Source: Citrus sinensis
Taxonomy: Eukaryota > Streptophyta > Magnoliopsida > Sapindales > Rutaceae
Length of the DNA stretch: 64,000 nt
Assembly: GCF_022201045.2 (NCBI RefSeq)
Contig: NC_068557.1
Coordinates: 24,343,501 to 24,407,500 of the forward strand
Reading direction: 5' to 3'
Part shown: in pieces, positions 34,385 to 44,429 of the stretch
Numbering within the stretch: the stretch's first letter is position 1
Layout: every line of letters starts with the position of its first letter
Notes under the pieces: model-generated
Databases searched by the model: none
What the model saw: only the letters and a program-made list of their open reading frames with translations
Told to the model about the DNA's origin: nothing
Position numbers and translations under genes: made by a program

Positions 34385-36169
34385 ATGAAGAGGGAGCACA
34401 GCCAACTGGACCCACCGCCACCACCTCCTCCTCCGCCATCCTGCGTGGCGGGGCCGTCCGGCAAAGGCAAGATGTGGGAAGAAGAGCAGACGGATGGCGG
34501 GATGGATGAGCTTCTGGCCGTTTTGGGATACAACGTGAGATCTTCGGATATGGTTGAAGTTGCTCAAAAGATTGAACAGCTTGAAGAAGCTATGGGTGCT
34601 TTTCAGGCGGATGGTATCAACCATTTGGCTTCTGATACCGTCCACTACGATCCCTCTAATTTATGTACTTGGCTCGAAAGCATGCTCACCGAATTCAATC
34701 CCACCATGCCCGCGGGTTTGGGTTTAGATCCGGTGCCCGCACCTTCCGTTTTTGACGAGTCTTCCTTCATTGCTCCGGCCGAATCATCGACAATCACGTC
34801 CCTTGACTTTAGCCATCAGCGCGTTTTGGAAGAACCCAGTACCTCGGACTACGATCTGAAAGCGATTCCTGGTAAGGCCATGTATGGCGCTAACAATTCT
34901 CAAAACAGCAGTAATAATTATCTGAGTCTATCGTCAGCATCAGCGTCGTCACTCTCATCCTCAACAACTACTAGAGAGAACAAGCGCTTGAAAACCTCTG
35001 AGTTCTACCCGCCCGAGTCAACCCGCCCGATCGTCCTCGCTGACTCCCAAGAGAACGGAATCCGGCTCGTCCACGCCCTGATGGCTTGCGCTGAAGCCGT
35101 TCAACAGAACAACCTCACTCTAGCAGAAGCATTTGTCAAGCAGATTCGGTTTCTGGCAGTTTCCCAAGCCGGCGCCATGGGCAAAGTAGCCACTCACTTC
35201 GCCGAAGCCCTAGCTCGTCGTATTTACGGGCTTTACCCTCAAAGCCCGATCGATCATTCCTTCTCGGAACTTCTCGAGATGCAGTTCTACGAAACGTGCC
35301 CGTATTTGAAATTCGCTCACTTCACTGCCAATCAAGCCATCCTTGAAGCTTTTGACGGGAAAAGGCGAGTCCACGTCATTGATTTCTCTATGAATCAGGG
35401 CATGCAGTGGCCCGCTCTGATGCAAGCATTAGCTCTCCGACCCGGTGGCCCCCCGGCTTTTCGTCTCACCGGGATCGGACCGCCGGCGGCTGACAACACT
35501 GACCAGTTGCAGCAAGTGGGTTGGAAGTTGGCTCAGCTGGCTGAAAGCATTCATGTTGAGTTTGAATACAGGGGCTTCGTTGCTAATAGCTTAGCCGATC
35601 TTGATGCTTCTATGTTGGAAATCAAACCAAGTGAGGTTGACTCAGTGGCTGTCAACTCGGTGTTCGAGCTGCATAAGCTGCTGGCCCAACCGGGTGCTAT
35701 TGATAAAGTGCTTTCTGTTGTTAAGAACATTAAGCCGGATATTTTCACAGTTGCAGAGCAAGAAGCCAATCATAACGGTCCGGTTTTCTTGGACCGGTTC
35801 ACAGAGTCATTGCATTACTACTCGACTATGTTTGACTCGTTGGAGGGGTCGGTTAACAGTCCCGAGAATCATAAGGCTATGACCGAGGCGTACATGGGGA
35901 ATCAGATTTGTAATGTGGTGGCCTGTGAAGGAGCGGACCGGGTCGAGAGACACGAGACGCTGGCTCAGTGGCGAACGAGGTTCAGTTCGGCCGGATTCAT
36001 TCCGGCCCACATTGGGTCAAATGCGTACAAGCAAGCTAGCATGTTGTTGGCCCTGTTCGCCGGCGGAGACGGTTATAAAGTTGAGGAGAATAATGGGTGT
36101 CTCACTCTCGGTTGGTACACGCGCCCGCTCATTGCCACCTCGGCTTGGAAACTCGCTGCAAAGCGGTAG
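34385..36169 (+). CDS. GAI: DELLA protein, GAI/RGA type (GRAS family gibberellin repressor)
   Basis: A single intronless frame of 594 aa. DELLA proteins are nuclear repressors of gibberellin responses; GA-bound GID1 receptor binds their N-terminus and SCF-SLY1/GID2 then marks them for degradation. Residues 10-18 are nine prolines. DELLA is at 41-45 ([17 protein letters not shown]), the LExLE-type segment follows ([12 protein letters not shown]), and the VHYNP motif reads TVHYDP at 85-90. A Ser/Asn-rich linker lies at about 190-220. The GRAS domain starts near residue 217 ([20 protein letters not shown]) and has [20 protein letters not shown] (VHIID) and [20 protein letters not shown]. It ends in the SAW motif '[20 protein letters not shown]'. 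The frame is open upstream to 34295 but has no ATG there, so MKREHSQ is the start. The N-terminus is full length, so this is not a GA-insensitive deletion allele. Confidence 0.96.
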   Translation: MKREHSQLDPPPPPPPPPSCVAGPSGKGKMWEEEQTDGGMDELLAVLGYNVRSSDMVEVAQKIEQLEEAMGAFQADGINHLASDTVHYDPSNLCTWLESMLTEFNPTMPAGLGLDPVPAPSVFDESSFIAPAESSTITSLDFSHQRVLEEPSTSDYDLKAIPGKAMYGANNSQNSSNNYLSLSSASASSLSSSTTTRENKRLKTSEFYPPESTRPIVLADSQENGIRLVHALMACAEAVQQNNLTLAEAFVKQIRFLAVSQAGAMGKVATHFAEALARRIYGLYPQSPIDHSFSELLEMQFYETCPYLKFAHFTANQAILEAFDGKRRVHVIDFSMNQGMQWPALMQALALRPGGPPAFRLTGIGPPAADNTDQLQQVGWKLAQLAESIHVEFEYRGFVANSLADLDASMLEIKPSEVDSVAVNSVFELHKLLAQPGAIDKVLSVVKNIKPDIFTVAEQEANHNGPVFLDRFTESLHYYSTMFDSLEGSVNSPENHKAMTEAYMGNQICNVVACEGADRVERHETLAQWRTRFSSAGFIPAHIGSNAYKQASMLLALFAGGDGYKVEENNGCLTLGWYTRPLIATSAWKLAAKR

Positions 36170-36524
36170 TTGCTCACTGAGCTGACTCACGAGTTAGGTT
36201 ACCAAAAACAAAGAGAGAGAAAAGAAACTGGTTAGTGGGGTATCAAATGGTTGTGAATGTGCGATTGTGAGCTGGGAATAGACCCACCACCTCCGCCCCG
36301 TCTCCGTCTGTCTCTTTTTTCTTTATTTTCTTGTCCATCCGTTTCCTTTCCTTTTTTTTCCCAGAGAGATTTTCTTCTCTTTTCTTTTCTTTTCTAGGAT
36401 TTTTATTTTTGTCTATTATGAAAACGGGGTATTTTGTAATTTTCCGGGGTGAATCAAAAAAAAAAAAAAAAAAGATTGACGTGTAGTATATATATATACA
36501 TATGTGTGTGTGTAGGTTGGTGGT

Positions 36525-36530
36525 AATAAA
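36525..36530 (+). terminator. Candidate poly(A) signal of the DELLA gene
   Basis: AATAAA lies 356 bp after the stop codon, downstream of T-rich tracts typical of plant 3' ends. Confidence 0.4.
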
Positions 36531-37625
36531 AAAAAGTAGAATTTTCTATAAATTGTTGTTGTTGTTGTTGTTCTTAATGTTCTTTAGGAGAATTTTTTTT
36601 ATATTTCAAAAACTGGGAAGATATATTATTATTTCGAATTATGTTCGATAAACTTTCTTGTTTTAAAGTTTAAAAAAAGAGAAAAAAAAACATTTAGCAA
36701 GAAATATTGGACGAGATTTAACCAAAATGCAAATAATAATAATAATAACAAAGAACACAACAGTGAAAGCAAAAGAAAGTAAAAACGCTGCCTCCTGAGT
36801 CCTAACTATTCAGAGCAGAGTTCGCCTATTGATGGTTACTATTATGTGTGTGTGATAGTTCCCTGATCACTTTCTTTGGAAAGGTTACGCTTTTTATTGT
36901 TATTGTCATCGTCATCATCACCATCATCAGCTTACTTGCAAAGGTGTTTTTATTGATTGATCGATCTCTCTCTTACAAAAACCACTATTTGCCAGCTTGC
37001 TTTTTTAATTTGCCGCTTTTCGAGTGCTGCTCTGCTCCTTATTATTAGCTTGCTTTTTTCTTTCGAGAGCCAGCCAGCCATGCAACAATGAAAACAAATT
37101 AATTCGCGATCACATTAATGTAATGTAGTTGTCTAGGGTTTGTTTTTAATTATTTCTTGAACGACTTTAATCTAATCTCCCCTTGCTTTAATAGTTTTCT
37201 TCCAACTTTTGACGATTAGTAACGAACCAACCTTTCTTTTTTAGATTTGACAATATCAAAAAAAGTTTTCACTTACATATTTTATTTGTTTATATCAACT
37301 TCAAAGAGTTAAAAAGATCACATACATACATAATAAGGTAATTCTTGACCCCAGATAAAAGGTGATCTAATCTAAGTAAGTAGTAGACTGGTAAAAACCA
37401 ACCAACCAATCGAGATTCTTTATCCACACTAAAGCATTCATGCGTATTGCTATTTTCTTAATGCAAAATTAGGAAAGTTTCACTTATATCTTAAGTAATA
37501 CTATGTTTTTTTCTCCAAGATTAAGGTTAAGCTTCACTGGATAATGAACAGTTATATTAAGACTTAAGTCTTCGGTTTGAATCTCATGTAACATGCATGT
37601 GTGTTTAATAAATAAAATTCAAGTT

Positions 37626-37659
<34 letters not shown>

Positions 37660-39151
37660 ACCTTCATAATTTGGCCAATCCAAAATAAATTGGATTAGAT
37701 GGACCTATCAGTGACGTTGTTTGCTTAATTGTCTCATCTAAATGTAGTATACTACTCATTTTTCTTAAATTTAAACTGCAAGTTCTTGCTAAAAATCACA
37801 TTCATCAATTTAGACAGTAAAAATTAATATTTTATCAGTTATGAAATTTATTATCCAATAAACAAATGATACATTATAGTTAGAATTTAAATTGAAACTC
37901 AATTGTTGAGATCCCACATGCTGTTATATTATACGAAATGAAACCAAAGTTTATGAAAAGAGAAAGCATGCATGGTATAAAATGAAATTGCAGTATCCAC
38001 CACTAATTACATTACATCTTCTTTTTTCCCCCGCTTCTGCCATCAGCTCTGGATCTCATTACAAATTGAGCAAAAAAAAAAAAAAGGTGAAACATGGGAC
38101 GCCAATCCACCTAATTATATAACAAAAAGAAAAAAAAGGAGAGAGGGGTGACATTTCATCCTATTCAATCTTGTAGGCAGACAGATAATGAAATCAAATA
38201 AGTAATCAACAGGAAGAAGATGTTGGCTCAGGATTTGTCAACAAATAAGGGGGCATTAATAAGTGCAAATAGACCAGTAGATGAGAAAATGAATGAAAGC
38301 AAAAAAAAAAAAACATGCACCTTCTCATTTTACACACAACATTGCATTTACCCATTACTATATTATTGTTATTATTATTATTATTTAAAAAAAAAAAATT
38401 GTGCATGTGTTATTGGTTATTTAAAAGGAAGGCAATGGAGACTGAAAATTCACATACACATATCAACTTGCTTGCCAACTTGCATGGGTTGGGAATTCTG
38501 AGCTGACCCCCACCACTTCATTCATAATCACATTCACATTCCATTTTAAATCTTTTGAGAGATCAGCTTTTTCCTCCACTTTATTCAAAAAAATAATTTT
38601 CCAAAAGATGGGAAAAAAATACTATCGTTTTTCTTCCTTTCTTTCGGAATTTTTTTTCTCCCTTAAACTTTTAAAATTAGTAAGAAATAAATGTAAAGCG
38701 AACTAACAAATTATTTATACCCAAACTTAATTGATGTATACGATTTATATAGGTGATGAAATTGAGGTAATTGGTGAATTGATAACTTTATATTTAAAAA
38801 AATAAAAAGGGGAAATTTTGGGGTTAAATTAATATTATAATTGTGTGGTGGTGCGCATTAAGGCAGCGATTCTAAAATCCCTATACGATGATGTTATTGG
38901 GAAGCCAAGTCAAAGGAGGATTGTTAATGAATTTTTTTATAGGTCAAGATTATGACATTCATGACAAACAATTAATAATATCACAATGGACCACAAGAAA
39001 GCATTAATAAATTAATTTCTTTATATATGTACACATCAAAACATGATGAATGTTTAGACTAACAAAAATCAGAAATAATGGCTCGCGATTGCGACCGACT
39101 GATGACTTGTAATCCACCTTAAACAAATACATACAACAGGGCATCATTATT
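36531..39151. other. Intergenic spacer
   Basis: No gene is seen. The stretch is AT-rich with microsatellites, including (CT)n near 37639-37659. At about 37540-37600 a weak tRNA-like pair of boxes ('taagcttcactgg', 'cggtttgaatctc') may mark an old SINE, but no ends could be placed. Confidence 0.45.
37639..37659. repeat. (CT)n microsatellite
   Basis: About ten CT units following an interrupted T/CT-rich tract. Confidence 0.85.
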
Positions 39152-39502
39152 TTTTGAGTTCTGTTATATTGAAATTATTACTGATATTACATCAGATATT
39201 ACACTTCTAATATTTATAATTATATTAAACAACTGGGACCACCGTCATATATTAACTCACTGACGCACTTGCCCAGATAGCCCAGATACTTAAAATCATC
39301 TCTAATATTCGAGAGCTGCCTACTTCGAGGAGTGCTTATTCCAATTACATTTCGTAAGGAAAATAATGTCTCTACTCAATTAGTTGATAATTGAGGGAGT
39401 ACTGAAACTAACCTCTATAATGCTCTTATGGAGGCTCGAATATTTACACTCAACATTGTAAGTGCAAGACTTCTCTTATTAAACCAAAGACTCATTGGTA
39501 AT
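39152..39502 (-). mobile_element. tRNA-derived SINE, family 1, copy B
   Basis: The minus-strand copy is flanked by identical 14-bp direct repeats agggcatcattatt at 39138-39151 and 39503-39516. On the minus strand it opens 'accaatgagtctttggttt', then 'cttgcacttacaatgttgag', and box B reads 'attcgagcct'. It ends near 'atataacagaactcaaaaaa'. It aligns along its length with the copy at 52256-52579. The intact target duplication and A-rich tail mark it as a retroposed, non-coding element. Confidence 0.88.
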
Positions 39503-39516
39503 AGGGCATCATTATT

Positions 39517-41541
39517 ATTGCAAGCAAAATGGCAATGGCAATAACAATAACAATAGGGTGCAGTTTTTTTTTTTTTTTTTCTAATAATGGAAAGAAACTA
39601 CTAATTTTACACAAAATGGATGAGGCAAGATAAGTCAAAACTGACAAGTGTTGATAGGCTTGTTTTAGAAGGGAGGCTGGGCGCTGTAATTTTAACAGTT
39701 GCATAAATAATAGAATAGGGAGATAGGCGATTGAATGTTGATTTGGTCAGACCCAAGAATTGCTCGTGATTCTGATACACACTTTTTCTTTCTGATGTCG
39801 GGGACTTTGTTAATTGTTATTGACTTCACTGCACTCACATTGGCCTTATGTTTGATAGTTACTGCAAGATAAAAATAATTAAGATAAGATAAGGTCGCAG
39901 AATACTAATTTGTTCAGTTAGTGAAATCATTAAAAGTGGTATAAAAGATTTAAGATTCAAACTCATCATCACATAGTTAGAAAAAAGAATTTTGATTGCC
40001 ACTAAGTTATATTTATAACCTGTAAAAAATAAAAAATAAAAAAAAGGAAACTACTACCTTTATCAAATAATTCTCATTCTTTTAATATCAAGTGAGGCTT
40101 ATTATTAATTAATGGATGCCATCTCACTTGCGGATAATGTTAAGTAAGATACTACTTACAGATCATGGTAATGTATGGTTATGTAAATCTCAAATAGTTA
40201 ATAGTAAGTAGTTAATGGTTAAATGAAAACCAATTCTTGAACTCCCATACAAAAATTTCATTCTTCCCGAAATTTATAAGTACATGTCCGTGTGTTGAAT
40301 TCAAAGGATCAAATATCGTACGTAAAGCATTCAGAAACAAAACGGAGAGAGAGAGTATCGACAAACTGGATGAGTAGGCCAAATTTGAGGCCCATTAATA
40401 AAATACCGACCATTTTTTTGGGCTATAAATGCTATCAAGATTGGGTGGGCTCCCGAAAACTCACCGGAAACCCTATTTTCATGTGTATAGCTCTGTTGTT
40501 ATTTAAAATTACGTAAAAGGACAAAAACAAATTTAAGTAAAATCAAACATAATTTCATTTTGTTACTAATTCTTCACACTCAATCAATTACTTTATTGGG
40601 ATTTTTATCATTTTGCCTTTAATTACTGGTTATATCTTCTTGGAGATAAGATAATTGCCCACTTGGTGAAGAAAATTCAATAAATTTGATAAAATTTATT
40701 GTTTGTTATTAATTTTTTTTAATAAAGATCTGATAAACTACTTGCACATTTTCTTTTAATTACTTCAAAATCATTTTGGAACTGAAAAAAAAAAAATTTG
40801 AATCCAATATATATTAGACACTGGGAATAAGGAGTTCATGATGTGTGGGTGTGAACTATGAAGAGATAATTTCAAAAAGAAAATATATGGATTGGGGTTT
40901 AATTCGTTTTATATTTGTAGTTTTATGTAATTTTTTTATGTGAAAAATGCTGTTAATGCCCAAAAAAAAAGGGGCTTTATAAGAATATTGAAGAGGTGCC
41001 AATAGTAGTATCAGTGTTCAAGATTTCGTGTATCTCAGCAAAACAAGGTTTATGGCGAAAAATGAGAAATAATTTTTAATAGCTTGACAGCAACCAATCC
41101 TCGGTAGCATCCGAACCCCATCCCTCTTTTACTACTTAAACTAGCTACGAGTACCAGTCTAGTAAACACTGGAAAAAAAAAAAAAATGAATAAATAAACC
41201 ATACGTATTCTATACAAACCAAAAAATAATTTAGATTGACGTGAGATAGAATATATGCCACTGGAATATATAATAATAGCCAGCCCTAACTGCTTTTGTT
41301 TTTCAAAGTAGTGACTGGTGATGAACATTTATCTTGTATTCTCTGGCCCTGCACTTTTTGCAAAGTTGTCTGTCCACTTCCTAACTTTGGCAATTCTTCT
41401 CCTTTGACCTGCAAATAAAATATTAAGACGAATGTTGTTCCGCTCACGTTTTTAATCAATTTGAAGGTGAAATGATGACATGGGAATCCACTAAATTTGC
41501 TTCTCGAGAGTGAAAGAATCCAGACGGACTCCTAGTATTGC
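39517..41541. other. Intergenic spacer
   Basis: No gene is seen. The stretch is AT-rich. The last 200 bp approach the MLP promoter. Confidence 0.45.
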
Positions 41542-41549
41542 TATATAAA
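41542..41549 (+). promoter_or_regulatory. TATA box of the MLP gene
   Basis: TATATAAA within 'gctatataaaggctc' lies 91 bp upstream of the start codon, a strong consensus match. It predicts a leader of about 60 nt. Confidence 0.65.
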
Positions 41550-41632
41550 GGCTCAAGGCCTCCCAGTTAAATTTGCTTGATCTCTTCTGATCTCTCAGTG
41601 AATTTGCATGTGTTTATTTCGAACTAACAAAA

Positions 41633-42314
41633 ATGTCTCTAGCTGGTGAGTTGGAAGCTGTAATAGAGGTCAAGGCTTCTGCTGATAAGGTTCATGAAGT
41701 CTTCAGCTGCAGGCCACATATTGTTACAAGTATCAGCCCTCAGAGCGTTCAAAGTTGTGAGTTAATTGAAGGCGAATGGGGGAGGCCAGGCGCTGTCATC
41801 TGCTGGACTTTTACCCGTTGTAAGGCTACACTATATATACCAATTTCTTCATAAATTAATTTTATTTTGCTCGTGACATATATAATGATGATTATTATGA
41901 TTTATGAGTTGAATAACTTTAGTAATAGAATTTGTTGTGCGAAAATCAGATGCAGGGAATCCTCAAATTGTGAAGGAGCTAATTGAAGTCGTAGATAATG
42001 AAAACTACATAACCATTTTTAAGTTGATTGAAGGAAACGTATTGGAGATGTTATACAAGAGCTTCTATTCCGTAGCAAAAGTCACTCAGAAGGATGATCA
42101 CGAGGGCGGCAGCTTGGTGCGTTTCACTTACAAATACGAGAGGAAAAACGAAAACGTTCCAGATCTCGAAAGCAAGGTTCTTGAAATGATGATCAATATT
42201 GTTAAAAACATTGATGCATACCTTATCCAGCACGAAGAGGCCCGAGCTGATGATACTGATCAAGTGCTGCTAGTAAACGTAAATAGTCAAGAGATCGAGT
42301 CTCCATCTCAGTAA
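41633..42314 (+). CDS. MLP-like protein (major latex protein, Bet v 1 superfamily)
   Basis: Exons 41633-41819 and 41950-42314 are joined at a GT-AG intron of 130 bp. The frame is 552 nt, 183 aa. MLPs are small cytosolic proteins of the Bet v 1 fold with a hydrophobic ligand cavity; their ligands and roles (stress responses, long-chain fatty-acid or phospholipid binding) vary and are not settled for this gene. The N-terminus 'MSLAGELEAVIEVKASADKV' and 'EVFSCRPHIVTSISPQSVQS' are typical, and the single intron sits at the family's usual place (codon 63). Exon 2 carries 'FKLIEGNVLEMLYKSF' and 'SLVRFTYKYERKNENVPD'. The usual length is about 150 aa; this protein has an extra acidic C-terminal tail of ~25-30 residues (from about 'HEEARADDTDQ'). 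A broken tandem copy lies at 48722-49540, with a MULE inserted between them. Confidence 0.9.
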
Positions 42315-42351
42315 TACTAGAGCCACAAACTTCCTATGATGGGATTGATTA

Positions 42352-42357
42352 AATAAA
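42352..42357 (+). terminator. Candidate poly(A) signal of the MLP gene
   Basis: AATAAA lies 38 bp after the stop codon. The spacing is short but usable in plants. Confidence 0.4.
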
Positions 42358-43028
42358 AACACTACATAATGAAAATAAATGAAGCGGACTATTTAATGTT
42401 TTATTCAACCTCATTCAACCTATACTATTATGCCTTTTGTGATAAATAATTTGTGGCTATAATTTATTGATTTTTAATTGGTGGTTGTGTGTATTTACTA
42501 GGGTGGGTTAGATTGGCGAGAAATTTACGAAAATAGCCATAAATATTTTGTTATTTTCACAACTAACCCTCTCAAATGTTAGGGTGGGTGAATGTGACAG
42601 AGAAGTATCAAATGTTAATGAATATGTGCAAAGATTGTATCGTACAAAGTCACAACTAACCCTCTCAACTTTTTTCTATCAACATTAGTCAAATACAAAC
42701 CTTTCTCCCCAAATTACTCTTTTTTACAGACCAAAAACAACAATCTTTCTCTCATATCGTCAAACCAAACGCAGCTTTCCACTCTTGAATCACCAACCAA
42801 CGGCGACGGCAAAAGACAACGGTAAAAGTTAAATCCGATCATAATTTATCTGAATCCAACATTAATCGACATCACTTAGTGGTATGAGTTATTTTCTGAA
42901 CTTGCTGAACTGAGTCGTGGGTGAATCTGGCGACAGGCACCTGTCGCACAAAGCCTTGGAGATTTATTAAAACTGTATTAATTTGATTCGGATCCAAATA
43001 ATTTTTTTTATATATAATTTCAGGCTTA

Positions 43029-44209
43029 ATGGATTCAGTTGTACTTGAATTGTGTTACGATGGTTGGTGGGAGACATTAGAGGATGGCCGTATGAAGTAT
43101 ATGAATGGTAAAAATTGAGCTTTTTTTGTTGGAAAAAATTGTCTGTTTGATCAGTTATTGGCAAGAGTATACGAGGTGTTACAAATAAACCCTAATGAAT
43201 ATAGTATCACAATGAAGACAACTTTAAGGTCTAGTAACACATTATATCGTATATGTGCACTGCCCATGGATATATTTGATGATAAAATGGTGAGGGTTGT
43301 ATTGCATATGGCATCCGACGTAGCCAATTTTGGATGCATTCCTATATTCGTGACCACATCACCTCGAGTTCCGAGCGAAGGTATTGAGCCACATGTCGAT
43401 ACAGAAACTTCTTTTAGGGTAAATATGTATGGCCCCGATAATGATGAAGAGGTGTTGCCAAAGACAATATCGCTGCAGCAATATTACTCTCCAATCCACA
43501 ACAATTATGACAACATTGATGATAACGGCGTTACGTTAGAGGATGTTGGAGCAACGGTATTTCCAATAACGACGTCGTTGGAGCAACGGTATTCTCTGTA
43601 TCACAACAATGATTTTCGGGACAATGATGATTTTCATCATGAGACTGAGGGGGATAATGTTTGTGCAGAACCTTCTAATAATACGAGGGGCACTCATTTC
43701 AATAATGATGGTGATGATGGAGGAGCTGGTCCTTCGAATGTTCCGTCGTTTCAACACGACGATGAGTGTGAAGACAATACTCCTGTGAATAACAGAGGCA
43801 ATAGACCTAGTCCTTCTATGGTTCGATCGAGAAGGCGAATTGACCCCCTTACAAGTCTTGCTCCAACTTTGCCTTCGAACATGGTTGCTTCAAGCTTTGT
43901 TAGCAGTTGTGATTCAGATGATATCAGTGTGGGTAAGCTATTTGCTGAGAAGAATGAGTTTATATTACAACTACGCAAAGTTGCCTTTAGAGATAAGTTT
44001 GATTTCAAGATTGGGAAGTTCCAAATGAAATTCAGGAGATGCAAGTATACCCACCAGTTGAAGCACCACTACCTGGCCGTCGTAAAGAGCTCAGAATACC
44101 CTCGGCTGGCGAAGACGTTAACCGGCGGACTGTAAGATGCGGGCGGTGTCATGAACTGGGCCACAATCGTAAGCGATGTAAGAGTCCCATTGCGTCGACT
44201 CGAAGTTAG
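43029..44209 (+). pseudogene. mudrA: mudrA transposase remnant, core deleted
   Basis: The frame from the ATG at 43029 (MDSVVLELCYDGWW) meets a TGA at 43116-43118, probably from a CGA codon. It then runs on as the MuDR N-terminal region (LLARVYEVLQINPNEYSITM) and an acidic Asn/Asp-rich linker, to the MuDR plug domain (GKLFAEKNEFILQLRKVAFR). At about 44010-44030 the sequence jumps to the C-terminus, read in another frame: PPVEAPLPGRRKELRIPSAG and the CCHC zinc knuckle CGRCHELGHNRKRCKSP, ending at TAG 44207-44209. The whole DDE catalytic core and SWIM finger, several hundred codons, are missing. The element therefore encodes no active transposase. Confidence 0.88.
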
Positions 44210-44429
44210 TTGTATTTTGTGTGTTATTCGTTGGTTAAAACTGTTATTGTTTTTTGTGTATTGTACACTTATATGTCATAAAATTTTATTTTATTTTAAA
44301 TATTAAAATGCGAGCATTAAAATTATATAAACTTAAGTGCGCAAATTAAAATAAAAAATCAAATTTCAACATTGAAATTACTAAATAGGTTTACAATACA
44401 ATATCGTCATTAAATATGTCAACCGCAAT

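Noticed and set aside
39905-39985. tRNA-like words near 39.9 kb and 37.5 kb as further SINEs or tRNA genes
   Set aside because: Box matches are weak, no cloverleaf can be drawn, and no target duplication was found.
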